Shown piece after piece: positions 55,282-63,687 of a stretch of DNA of 64,000 bases (within the stretch, counting starts at the first letter, position 1; every line of letters begins with the position of its first letter). Origin of the DNA: Natrinema sp. HArc-T2 (GTDB lineage: Archaea; Halobacteriota; Halobacteria; Halobacteriales; Natrialbaceae); the NCBI RefSeq assembly GCF_041821085.1, contig NZ_JBGUAZ010000001.1, positions 310,001-374,000 of the forward strand, given 5' to 3'. The notes under the pieces are model-generated. The model had not been told where the DNA came from. It searched no databases and was given only the letters and a program-made list of their open reading frames with translations. The position numbers were made by a program, and so were the translations under genes.

Positions 55282-56091
55282 ATGGACATCCGCCGGCTCG
55301 CGCGGGGAACCGTCGAGTGGAGCCGCATCGAGCGCGTCGTCCGGACGCTGGCGGACCGCTACGACCGCGAGTGCGTTCGCGTCGAGTTTCTCGAGGCCGA
55401 CAACTGGCTCTCGACGCCGTGTGTGATCGACGACGAGTGGTTCGTCAAGATCGTCTCCAGGCAGAACGCGCTGGTGCATGCCGTGTTGACGACCGGCAGG
55501 AACGTCGGCGCGTTCTCCTCGGGCACCGAAGGGTTTTTCGACCGATTCGACACGCCTCGCGAGATGGTCGAACACGAGTACGAAGCGACCGAGCGGATGC
55601 GCGAGATCGGCGCTAACGCGCCACAACCGATTGACGCCTTCGAGGTCAACGGACTGGGTGTGCTCGTCCTCGAGTATCTCCCCGAATTCGAATCGCTCGA
55701 CGATGTCTCCGATGCCGTCGTCGCCGACCGGGCATCGGAGCTGTTCGAGATGCTAGCGAGTCTCCATGAACACGGGCTCGCTCACGGTGACCTGCGTGCC
55801 GAAAACATCCTGCTCAGTGACGGCGAGTTCTATTTCATCGATGCGACCAGCGTTCACGACGATCGCGCCGACGAGACGACGGCGTACGATCTGGCCTGTG
55901 CACTGGCCGTCCTCGAGCCCCGAATCGGTCCGCGTAAGGCCGTTGACGCGGCGACGATGGCCTACGATCCCTCGACGCTGCTCTCGGCGCGAGCGTTTCT
56001 CGATTTCGTCCGGCTGCGTCCCGACCACGAGTTCGACTCGACGACGCTACGTAGCGAACTCGAGAAGGCCGCTGACCTCGGCGGTGGATAA
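55282..56091 (+). CDS. RIO/Bud32-like protein kinase fold protein
   Basis: 269 residues. The kinase core is recognisable: catalytic loop HGDLRAENILL (about 169-179; HxDxxxxN) and metal-binding FIDAT (about 187-191) in place of DFG, the pattern of RIO, Bud32 and LPS-core kinases. A Lys in EWFVKIVS (about 55-58) and a Glu in EHEYEATERM complete the ATP site. The target may be protein or a small molecule; no neighbouring gene reveals it. Confidence 0.8.
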   Translation: MDIRRLARGTVEWSRIERVVRTLADRYDRECVRVEFLEADNWLSTPCVIDDEWFVKIVSRQNALVHAVLTTGRNVGAFSSGTEGFFDRFDTPREMVEHEYEATERMREIGANAPQPIDAFEVNGLGVLVLEYLPEFESLDDVSDAVVADRASELFEMLASLHEHGLAHGDLRAENILLSDGEFYFIDATSVHDDRADETTAYDLACALAVLEPRIGPRKAVDAATMAYDPSTLLSARAFLDFVRLRPDHEFDSTTLRSELEKAADLGGG

Positions 56092-56309
56092 GCGTCGTTC
56101 AGATGGTCTCGGAGACGACTGTTGCGCTCGTGGTCGAACCGACTGCTCGTCACTGGGCACCGACGGCGATGGTCGGATTCGCCCATCAGTCTACCGGGTC
56201 GCCAGCGTGAGTCCACGAAGCGATGCACACGACACCGCGAATTCGGCATGCAACTCGGCATATGTGAACGACCATCAGGATTTTCACCGCGCACGCCGTT
56301 CCCTCTGGT

Positions 56310-57842
56310 ATGAGCCAGCAAGCCACCGAACAGGCACACGGACACTACATCGGCGGTGAGTGGACTACTGGGGACGGACACCCGTTCGAGAGCGAAAACC
56401 CTGCGACCGGCGAGACGCTGGCGACCTTCCAGCGCGGGACCGAGGCCGATGTCGACGCGGCACTCGAGGCCGCTGAGTCGGCTTTCCCGGAGTGGCGTGA
56501 TCTGTCGTATATCGACCGTGCAGAGTATCTCTGGGAAATCTATCACGAGTTGCGCGATCGCCACGAGGAACTGGGCGAGACCGTCAGCAAGGAGTGCGGC
56601 AAGGAGATTTCGGAGGGAAAAGCCGACGTAACCGAGGCCTGGCACATGGTCGAGTGGGCAGCGGGGAACGCACGCCACCCTCACGGAGACGTCGTTCCGT
56701 CGGAGGTTGCGGGCAAAGACTCCTACATGCGGCGCAAACCGCGGGGCGTCGTCGGCTGTATCACGCCGTGGAACTTCCCGGTCGCGATCCCCTTCTGGCA
56801 CATGGCCATCGCGCTGGTCGAGGGCAACACCGTCGTCTGGAAACCCGCCGAACAGACGCCGTGGTGTGGCCAGATCATCGCCGAGATGTTCGAAGACGCA
56901 GGGATTCCCGACGGCGTCTTCAACATGGTCCAGGGCTTCGGCGATGCCGGCGCAGCCATCACCGACGACGAGCGCGTCGACACCGTCCTCTTTACCGGCT
57001 CGGCCGAGGTCGGCCACGAGATCGGTGACAAGGTCGGCGGCGAACCCGGCAAGCTTGCGGCCTGTGAGATGGGCGGCAAGAACGGGATCGTAATCACAGA
57101 GGAGGCCGACATGGACACCGCGGTCCACGCGGCGATCATGTCCTCGTTCAAGACCACCGGCCAGCGCTGTGTCTCGAGCGAGCGCCTGATCGTCCACGAG
57201 GACGTCTACGACGAGTTTAAAGCTCGGTTCGTCGACGTCGCCGAGAATGTCGCGGTCGGCGATCCGCTCGCGGAAGACACATTCATGGGACCGGCGATCG
57301 AGGCCGACCACGTCGAGAAGATCCGGAGCTACAACGACCTCGCACGTGAGGAGGGTGCAAACGTTCTCGTCGACCGCTTCGAACTCGCGGACAGCGAGAT
57401 TCCCGACGGCCACGAGGGCGGCCACTGGGTCGGTCCGTTCGTCTACGAGATCGACTACGAGCCCGACCTGCGCTGTCTCAACGAGGAGTGTTTCGGTCCC
57501 CACGTCGCCTTACTCGAGTACTCAGGTGACATCGAACACGCGGTCGAGATGCACAACGTAACCCCCTACGGACTGGCGGGCGCGATAATCTCGGAGGACT
57601 ACCGCCAGCTCAACTACTTCCGAGATCACGCCGAGGTGGGACTCGCCTACGCGAACCTGCCGTGTATCGGCGCGGAGGTCCAACTGCCCTTCGGCGGCGT
57701 CAAGAAGTCCGGCAACGGGTATCCCAGTGCGCGTGAGGCCATCGAAGCCGTCACCGAGCGCACCGCCTGGACGATGAACAACGCCGACGAGATCGAGATG
57801 GCTCAGGGGCTGTCGGCCGACATCAAGACCTCTGAGGACTAA
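56310..57842 (+). CDS. NAD(P)-dependent aldehyde dehydrogenase
   Basis: 510 residues, standard ALDH length. Oxidises an aldehyde to the carboxylate. N-terminal IGGEW and ENPATGE, PWNFPVAIPFW, WKPAEQTPWCG (NAD-binding Lys), FTGSAEVG, catalytic Glu in ACEMGGKNG and catalytic Cys in GQRCVSSERL (about residue 290) are all intact, with ECFGPHVAL and LPFGGVKKSG at the C-terminus. Similarity is general to the semialdehyde/succinate-semialdehyde clan; substrate open. Confidence 0.93.
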   Translation: MSQQATEQAHGHYIGGEWTTGDGHPFESENPATGETLATFQRGTEADVDAALEAAESAFPEWRDLSYIDRAEYLWEIYHELRDRHEELGETVSKECGKEISEGKADVTEAWHMVEWAAGNARHPHGDVVPSEVAGKDSYMRRKPRGVVGCITPWNFPVAIPFWHMAIALVEGNTVVWKPAEQTPWCGQIIAEMFEDAGIPDGVFNMVQGFGDAGAAITDDERVDTVLFTGSAEVGHEIGDKVGGEPGKLAACEMGGKNGIVITEEADMDTAVHAAIMSSFKTTGQRCVSSERLIVHEDVYDEFKARFVDVAENVAVGDPLAEDTFMGPAIEADHVEKIRSYNDLAREEGANVLVDRFELADSEIPDGHEGGHWVGPFVYEIDYEPDLRCLNEECFGPHVALLEYSGDIEHAVEMHNVTPYGLAGAIISEDYRQLNYFRDHAEVGLAYANLPCIGAEVQLPFGGVKKSGNGYPSAREAIEAVTERTAWTMNNADEIEMAQGLSADIKTSED

Positions 57843-58077
57843 CGAGAGGAGGGAACCCTCGAGGCGAGACCGTCGGAGAGAGCCGCCGGGATCCATTCGC
57901 CGCTGGTATTCTGGGCAGCGACGAGCCATTCAAGACGTGCGTAGCGCTGTTTTCTCGTCCTTAGCGGAGTCAGCACCGACACGGCAACGACTCCCATCCT
58001 ATCAACGGTCTGGTCCCCTCTCAGTTCTCACCGGCAAACGAACCGCTTATCCGACGATTCATGGAAGGGGTCAGTAC

Positions 58078-59268
58078 ATGAAGGCAGTCGTCCTCGCTGC
58101 AGGCCAGGGTACGCGCATGCGACCGCTCTCCGAATCGATTCCGAAACCCATGCTGCCGGTCGCCGACCGACCGCTCGCGGCCCACACTGTCGACGCGGCG
58201 ATTGACGCCGGTGCCGACGAAGTGGTGCTGGTGATCGGCTACGAAGCCGAGACCGTTCGAGAATACTTCGGCGCTGACTACCGCGGCGTCCCGATCTCGT
58301 ATGCCGTTCAGGAAGAACAGGCTGGGACGGCCGACGCCGTCAACGCTGCCCGCGACCATCTCGAGGGCTCCTTCGCCGTCCTCAACGGTGACAACCTCTA
58401 CGATCAGGCTGCGATCGACCGGCTGTTCGACGCCTGTCCAGCTGTCTGTGCGATCGAAGTCACCGATCCGAGCAACTATGGCGTTCTCAGCACCGACTCC
58501 GGGCGGAACGGCTCCGTAACGGGGATCGTCGAGAAACCCGCCGATCCGCCGACGAACCTCGCCAACGCGGGGGCCTACGCCTTCCCGGCTGAAGCCCGCG
58601 AGTGGCTCGAGGTGCCCGAAAGCGAGCGCGGCGAACACGAGATCACCGATGTCGTCGCTCGCGTGATCGACGAATACGACGTCACGCCTGTCACCCTCGA
58701 GCGGTGGCTCGACGTCGGTCGTCCCTGGGAACTGCTGGAGGCAAACGAGTGGAAACTCGCCGACCTCGAGCGGCGCGTAGACGGCAATGTCAGCGAGGAC
58801 GCACGGCTCGAGGGTGCGGTCGTCGTCGAGGAGGGCGCGACGGTCGAACCGGGCGTCGTGATCGAAGGCCCGGCGCTGATTCGTGAGGGAGCGGAAATCG
58901 GACCGAACGCCTACGTGCGTGGCGCGACGCTGATCGAAGCCGACGCCGAAGTCGGCCACGCCGTCGAGATCAAAAACAGCGTCATCTCGCAGGGGGCGTC
59001 GGTCAGTCACCTCTCCTACGTTGGCGACAGCGTCCTCGGGCGGAACGTCAACTTCGGCGCGGGGACGAACGTGGCGAACTTGCGCCACGACGACGACGAC
59101 ATTCGGTTTACGGTCAAAGGCGACCGTGTCCCGACCGATCGGCGGAAGTTCGGCGTTGTCGCTGGCGACGGGGTCAAAACCGGCATCAATACGAGCCTCA
59201 CACCTGGCCTGAAGCTCACGACTGGCGCGACGACGATGCCCGGCGAGACCGTCGAGCGGGACCGGTAG
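58078..59268 (+). CDS. Bifunctional sugar-1-phosphate nucleotidylyltransferase/acetyltransferase
   Basis: 396 residues. The N-terminal nucleotidyltransferase opens with LAAGQGTRMRP and PKPMLPVADRP and shows LNGDNLYD for the metal site. From about residue 245 a left-handed beta-helix of hexapeptide repeats begins (ARLEGAVVVEEGATVEPG), with the C-terminal VKTGINTSLTPG typical of archaeal GlmU-like enzymes making UDP-GlcNAc or dTDP-glucose-type donors. A ribosome binding site GGAAGGGG precedes the ATG at 58078; 47 upstream in-frame codons are rejected. Confidence 0.88.
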   Translation: MKAVVLAAGQGTRMRPLSESIPKPMLPVADRPLAAHTVDAAIDAGADEVVLVIGYEAETVREYFGADYRGVPISYAVQEEQAGTADAVNAARDHLEGSFAVLNGDNLYDQAAIDRLFDACPAVCAIEVTDPSNYGVLSTDSGRNGSVTGIVEKPADPPTNLANAGAYAFPAEAREWLEVPESERGEHEITDVVARVIDEYDVTPVTLERWLDVGRPWELLEANEWKLADLERRVDGNVSEDARLEGAVVVEEGATVEPGVVIEGPALIREGAEIGPNAYVRGATLIEADAEVGHAVEIKNSVISQGASVSHLSYVGDSVLGRNVNFGAGTNVANLRHDDDDIRFTVKGDRVPTDRRKFGVVAGDGVKTGINTSLTPGLKLTTGATTMPGETVERDR

Positions 59269-59416
59269 CGATAGGAGTCGCTGACGGTCACGGCGCACTC
59301 GATCGCCCGATTGCCCTCCGGCGGAGTCTCACTCGTTTCGATGGTGTCTCTCCTGCTGACGACCGATCGAGGTAGTACGGAGCGACCTGACCGAACGCCG
59401 TTGCGTGTAAACAATC

Positions 59417-59425
59417 TTTTATAAT
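59417..59425 (+). promoter_or_regulatory. TATA box of the membrane gene at 59448
   Basis: TTTTATAAT is centred 27 nt before the ATG at 59448. Confidence 0.55.
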
Positions 59426-59447
59426 CTAGAGGTAGCATCCATCATAC

Positions 59448-60206
59448 ATGTCGACGGCAACGGTTCGTGGAACGATCAGGGGAATGGGGCAACGAGCGAA
59501 TCCGGCGTTCGCGGCGGCTGTGATACTGCTGCCGCTGGCTGCACTCGGCTACGCGGTGACGGTCGCGACGGTCCAACAGCACACGTACGTCCACGTAATG
59601 GCGGGTGTCCTCTGGACTGGGATCGATCTCTTCATGGGGGCCGTCCTCGGGCCGGTCATCGGTGGTCTGGATGACGAACAGAGTTCGGCGGTGTTTCAGC
59701 GGCTCACGCCGAAGACGGCGTTTCTCCTGCCGTCGCTTGCGTTCGTGACGATCGCTGGCGGCATCACGCTGGCCCAGCGGATCGGCATCTTCCCACATGC
59801 CGAGTCGTGGCTGGCGCTGTTTACCGCGGTGAACGTGATCCCGATCCTGCTGTTGCTGGGCTGGCGGCTCGAGGTGTGGGACGATCTGCGCTGGCAGGTT
59901 CCCTTCGCCCTCGCGACGGTCGGCTCGCTGGCCTGGGTCGCGCTCACGATCGACGAGTTCGCGATGACCGAGCCCACGGTCGCCGTCGCGCTCGCTCTTG
60001 TCACGATCCTCTCGGTTCAAGGGTTCGGCTTCCTGCTGCCCGGCGAACTTCGGATGTACCGGGAGATGCGTTCGGTCGACCCCGATCCGTCGATCATCGC
60101 CGCAATCGGCAAGCAAAACGCGATGCTCGGCGGCGTGCAGGGACTCTTCCAGTTGCTCTTGATTCTCGATATGGTCTATCTCCGCTACGGTGGCTTCCCG
60201 TTTTAG
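59448..60206 (+). CDS. Integral membrane protein, CopD/DUF2269-like layout
   Basis: 252 residues and about seven hydrophobic segments. HTYVHVMAGVLWTGIDLFMG (about 45-64) resembles the first helix of CopD/DUF2269-type proteins, in which a His near the start of the helix may bind haem or copper, and AIGKQNAMLGGVQGLFQ lies before the last helix. The similarity is suggestive only. It is the sole gene of its transcript. Confidence 0.65.
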   Translation: MSTATVRGTIRGMGQRANPAFAAAVILLPLAALGYAVTVATVQQHTYVHVMAGVLWTGIDLFMGAVLGPVIGGLDDEQSSAVFQRLTPKTAFLLPSLAFVTIAGGITLAQRIGIFPHAESWLALFTAVNVIPILLLLGWRLEVWDDLRWQVPFALATVGSLAWVALTIDEFAMTEPTVAVALALVTILSVQGFGFLLPGELRMYREMRSVDPDPSIIAAIGKQNAMLGGVQGLFQLLLILDMVYLRYGGFPF

Positions 60207-60269
60207 GATGTGAACGAAGAGGCGAAAGGTGGACGCGGAGAGGGGGTGCGGAAGACGAGGAGACGGGTG

Positions 60270-60296
60270 TGCGCTCGGTCCCGGGTACCGAGCGCA
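60270..60296. terminator. Perfect 10-bp hairpin after the membrane gene
   Basis: TGCGCTCGGT (60270-60279) and ACCGAGCGCA (60287-60296) enclose a 7-nt loop. It lies 64 bp after the stop of the plus-strand gene, between convergent genes. No T run follows. Confidence 0.45.
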
Positions 60297-60380
60297 TGCG
60301 ACGGGCCGGAGCGACGCGCAGTGCCGGTTTCGACGTGAAAAGCGTCTGTGCCGGCGTCCGTACCGAAGGCGTGCCCAACC

Positions 60381-60419
60381 AAAAAGTCAGCGGTCGAGCG
60401 CTCACGCTCGAGGGCTGAC
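60381..60419 (-). terminator. Hairpin with T-run behind the nitrilase gene
   Basis: On the minus strand a 15-nt stem with one two-base bulge (arms 60405-60419 and 60386-60400, loop 60401-60404) is followed directly by TTTTT (60385-60381). It lies 32 bp after the nitrilase stop and has the form of an intrinsic terminator. Confidence 0.55.
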
Positions 60420-60451
60420 CGATGGCAACCGCAAGCGAAGCCGTCTCCGGG

Positions 60452-61297
60452 CTACAGGCGCCGATCCCGAAGTGCTGGGAACTCCGCGCGGACGTCGGCG
60501 ACCGTATCCGGCTCGACGGTGGCCGTCACCAGCGTTGGCCCGTCGCCGCTCGAGGCCAGCGAGATGCCCCACGGGTCGTAGACGGTCGACCGGCCAAGCA
60601 ACGTGGCATCCTCGAACTCGCCGGCCCCGTTGATCGTCGCGACGTAACACTGATTTTCGATCGCGCGCGCCTGCGAGAGCGTCTGCCAGTGTTCGATGCG
60701 GGGGTAGGGCCACGCACTCGGGACGAGTATCAGTTCGGCACCGGCATCGACCAGTCGCCGGTAGAGTTCCGGGAATCGGAGATCGTAACACGTCGTCACG
60801 CCGACGGTCACACCGCCGATCGTCGCCGTCTCGAGTCGCTCGCCGGGGACGAGTAGCTCGGATTCCGCGGACTCGTAGCCGAAGAGGTGGTGTTTCCGGT
60901 AGACGAGTCGGCGCGTGCCGTCGGCGTCGAACAACACTGCGGTGTTCGCCAGTCCCTCGTCGGCGGGCGTCTCGACGGTGTCGGTCGCCGCCAGGTCTTC
61001 GACGATGGTCCCCGCGAGGACGGCGATCCCGTGGTCGGTTGCCGCGTTCTGCAGCCGGGAAAACGTCTCGCCGGCGATCGGTTCGGCGTGGCGCGTATAG
61101 AGGTCAAATGCGAAGTAGCCCACGTTGAACAGTTCCGGCAGAGCGACCAGGTCCACACCGCGAGCGGCAGCCTGTTCGACCGCCTCGAGTGCACGATCGA
61201 CGTTCGCCTCGACGTTGCCGGCCTCGATCTCGAGCTGTGCGAGCGCGATCGTAAGGGTGTCGTCAGCTTCCTCGCTGGCAGCGTTGGGGGAAGTCAT
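60452..61297 (-). CDS. Nitrilase-family carbon-nitrogen hydrolase
   Basis: 281 residues. It cleaves non-peptide C-N bonds. The Glu-Lys-Cys triad is complete: Glu55 in LPELFNVG, Lys135 in YRKHHLFG and Cys170 in TTCYDLRFPE. The FGYES and SAWPYPRIEHW segments fit the omega-amidase/N-carbamoyl amidohydrolase branch, substrate open. The ATG at 61297 is preferred over 61318. An intrinsic-terminator-like hairpin follows. Confidence 0.9.
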   Translation of the reverse strand: MTSPNAASEEADDTLTIALAQLEIEAGNVEANVDRALEAVEQAAARGVDLVALPELFNVGYFAFDLYTRHAEPIAGETFSRLQNAATDHGIAVLAGTIVEDLAATDTVETPADEGLANTAVLFDADGTRRLVYRKHHLFGYESAESELLVPGERLETATIGGVTVGVTTCYDLRFPELYRRLVDAGAELILVPSAWPYPRIEHWQTLSQARAIENQCYVATINGAGEFEDATLLGRSTVYDPWGISLASSGDGPTLVTATVEPDTVADVRAEFPALRDRRL

Positions 61298-61324
61298 TGT
61301 CACACTGTGTCGTTCCAATCATCG

Positions 61325-61759
61325 TTACTGTGTCGTCTGGAGGTCCCGCTCGAGTGCGCGCCGGAGGTTCTCGAGTTCCGAATCGAGGTTGCGCTTGAAG
61401 AACTTCTCGACGCCGGGGAGTTTGCCGTCGACGACGAAGTGATTCTCGAGCCGGGACCCGGCATCGGTTTCAACGATCGTGTGTTCGCCAGTGACGCGCA
61501 TCACTTTCGATTTGCCGACGAACTTGACGTACTCCGGCGGTCGTCGCGTGACGTCTTCGGTGTCGACCCTGACAGTTTTACGAATGAGTGGGATTGGCAG
61601 CGACACCTGCCAGGTGACGCGTCGTCCCTCCTGATCCTCGACTGTGTACGTTTCGACGACGCTGATGGCTCGCGCTCTGTTCGCCGGATCGGCGATGAAC
61701 TCCCAGACGCGTTCGGGCGACGCCGCGACGTCGAACGACCGATCGACACGGACAGTCAT
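61325..61759 (-). CDS. SRPBCC (START-like) family protein
   Basis: 144 residues. VDRSFDVAASPERVWEFIAD at the N-terminus and the late helix VEKFFKRNLDSELENLRRALE are hallmarks of the SRPBCC/polyketide-cyclase fold, which binds hydrophobic ligands in a deep pocket. CoxG-like and lipid-transfer members share this shape. It lies 27 bp upstream of the nitrilase gene on the same strand, so the two may be co-transcribed. Confidence 0.82.
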   Translation of the reverse strand: MTVRVDRSFDVAASPERVWEFIADPANRARAISVVETYTVEDQEGRRVTWQVSLPIPLIRKTVRVDTEDVTRRPPEYVKFVGKSKVMRVTGEHTIVETDAGSRLENHFVVDGKLPGVEKFFKRNLDSELENLRRALERDLQTTQ

Positions 61760-61866
61760 GCCCGTACGTGTGGGGTAGACGGATAAAAATCCGTGGACCG
61801 GCGGGTGACCGACTACCGATGGTGACAGCCGACATCGGGGATGGTCCGTGAACAGTGTCGAGATGC

Positions 61867-62091
61867 TCAGCTAATGGTGACTCGCCAGGTCGTCGACCGA
61901 GCACGTCCCCACTTCTCGATGTCGACGTCGTCGGTTTTCTCCGCGAGATGTGGCAGCCGAGCGCCTACTTGCTTCGACGAGAGTCCAATCGCGTCCGCGA
62001 TGTTTTTGGCTCGGAAGTATTGCTCGCCGCGGGCGGCGCTCTCGCGGAGGTACGAGATGATTCGCCGCTCTTCGTCGGAGTAGTCGTTCAT
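61867..62091 (-). CDS. Small winged-helix haloarchaeal protein
   Basis: 74 residues. EERRIISYLRESAARGEQYFRAKNIADAIGLSSKQVGARL is a clear winged helix-turn-helix, followed by a wing with RSTTWRVT. It resembles a conserved haloarchaeal family of about 75 residues; I think of DUF7123, but cannot verify this. Probably DNA-binding. Confidence 0.75.
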   Translation of the reverse strand: MNDYSDEERRIISYLRESAARGEQYFRAKNIADAIGLSSKQVGARLPHLAEKTDDVDIEKWGRARSTTWRVTIS

Positions 62092-62199
62092 CGTCCGTAC
62101 ACGTTACTAGGTGTTCGTCGGTCTTAACTCTTAACGGCGGGAACGGCATGGAGCCAGCGCTGAGCGCCGTTCGACCCGGCAGCGGGCCCTCTCGAGTCG

Positions 62200-62379
62200 T
62201 TAGGAGGAGAGGTGGATGCCGACGACCGCCAGCGAGCTAAAGAGAACGGCCCCAGCGAATCCCCAGGCAGCCGTCACGTCCGGTGCACCAACGAGCATGA
62301 CCAGTGCGCCGATCACTGCGAGTGCGCCCAGTGCGAGCCCCAGTCCGATACCCTTGTCCGTCTCGGTTTGCGTAGCCAT
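62200..62379 (-). CDS. Small two-helix membrane protein
   Basis: 59 residues. After 10 hydrophilic residues (MATQTETDKG) come two hydrophobic helices (about 11-27 and 36-56) with GAPDVTAAWG between. The ATG at 62379 is preferred over 62418. No function known. Confidence 0.65.
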   Translation of the reverse strand: MATQTETDKGIGLGLALGALAVIGALVMLVGAPDVTAAWGFAGAVLFSSLAVVGIHLSS

Positions 62380-62499
62380 GCTCGGGCGTTGTGTGTGGGG
62401 TCTCTTAACTTCACTCATTGCTGAGCGGTTCCGGGGCCGCTCTCACCGATGACGCCACACGGCGTCGACTGGTCGTTGGACGCTCACCTGCCGAACCGA

Positions 62500-63531
62500 T
62501 TACTTGATCGTGGTGTGTTCGGATTCCTCGTTGAGCGCGAGGTTCGCCGCAATCTCGGCGTTTCGCATCGCGTACTGGGCGGTTTGCTGGAGGCTGACGA
62601 GCACTTCCCGGACGCGAAGCAGATCCCTGTTTTGCATCTCGGGGAGTTCGTCGAGGATTTCCTGTTCTCGGCTGGCGATATCGTGGAACAGCGTCCGGAC
62701 CTCGTTGGATTTGTTGTAATCGCGTTCGACAGCTGCTTCGACGGCCAGCGACGTGATTTCGTCGACCATCTCGTTGAGCTCGCGGATCTCACGCATCACC
62801 GAACTGTCGACGTTTAGCGTGTGGCCCTCGGTTTCCATGACGATGTCGCCGATATCTTCGGCGTTGTCTGCCGTCAGCTCGAGGTTCTTCGCGATCGAGC
62901 GGTAGCCGATCAGCGGGAAGCCGCTGTTTAAGCCAACCGCCCGCGCGAGGTTCGGGTTCTGGTAGGCCGTAAAGATCAGGCGCAACAGGAGCACGAAGAT
63001 CTTGTTCGCCTGTCGTTCCCGGTTCAGGGCGCGCTGGGCAAGATCGGGGTTGCCGTGAGCCAGCGCCTTGATCGACTCGCCGCGCATCGTCTGCCCCGTT
63101 CGCTCTAAGCGCTCGAGCAGATTGTCGAGCGTGAAGTCTTCGGGATCGACCGAACAGCGAATCGAGATGCTCTCGGGGGTTTCCTCGATGACGCCAAGCC
63201 CCATAAGCTGCGTTTCGGCCTGATAGACTGCATTGATGTGATCCGACTCGAGCGCGCCGTCTTCACGCTCGATGCGGATGATCCGCCGTCCGAGGACGTA
63301 CTGAGCGACGATCGCACGCTCGACGGCGGCGGCGTCTAGCTCGTCGGTGTGGATGATCGCTTCCGTCTCCTCCGTGCTCGCAGACTCGGGCATCACGGTC
63401 AGAGTACCCTTGCCGCTGGTCCGCAACGACACCTCGTCACCCTTCTCGACGTCGTGTTCGGACGCCCACTCCGCGGGAAGGGTCATTGCGAGTGTCGACG
63501 GGCCGAGTCGTTGCACTTTCCGCGTTTCCAT
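62500..63531 (-). CDS. AbrB-PhoU domain phosphate-uptake regulator
   Basis: 343 residues. An N-terminal AbrB/SpoVT-like swapped-hairpin domain (METRKVQRLGPSTLAMTLP, residues 1-47) is followed by PhoU helical bundles (about 80-335). The archaeal combination is thought to regulate phosphate uptake genes or other functions, with the AbrB part binding DNA. No pst transporter lies within the window. Two TATATGGT repeats stand upstream and may be operator sites. Confidence 0.87.
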   Translation of the reverse strand: METRKVQRLGPSTLAMTLPAEWASEHDVEKGDEVSLRTSGKGTLTVMPESASTEETEAIIHTDELDAAAVERAIVAQYVLGRRIIRIEREDGALESDHINAVYQAETQLMGLGVIEETPESISIRCSVDPEDFTLDNLLERLERTGQTMRGESIKALAHGNPDLAQRALNRERQANKIFVLLLRLIFTAYQNPNLARAVGLNSGFPLIGYRSIAKNLELTADNAEDIGDIVMETEGHTLNVDSSVMREIRELNEMVDEITSLAVEAAVERDYNKSNEVRTLFHDIASREQEILDELPEMQNRDLLRVREVLVSLQQTAQYAMRNAEIAANLALNEESEHTTIK

Positions 63532-63567
63532 AGCACACCGTAGGGGTGACCCGACCTTAATCTTGAC

Positions 63568-63604
63568 TATATGGTCATTATCTCGAGTGCGATCGTTATA
63601 TGGT
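63568..63604. promoter_or_regulatory. Paired TATATGGT sites upstream of AbrB-PhoU gene
   Basis: TATATGGT occurs at 63568-63575 and 63597-63604, 29 bp apart, just behind a TATA-like sequence (about 63556-63563 on the minus strand) at the right distance from the ATG at 63531. Repeats at this location suggest regulator binding, possibly by the AbrB domain itself. Confidence 0.35.
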
Positions 63605-63687
63605 TGTGACTGATGGCTGTTACGGAGACTCCCTTAAATTATTCGACCCGTCCTCCGTCGTAACGTCCAGTACTCGGCGCTCCGGCG

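Noticed and set aside
60229-60633. Plus-strand frames between the convergent genes at 60.2-60.6 kb
   Set aside because: They cross two hairpins and then run antisense to the nitrilase gene.
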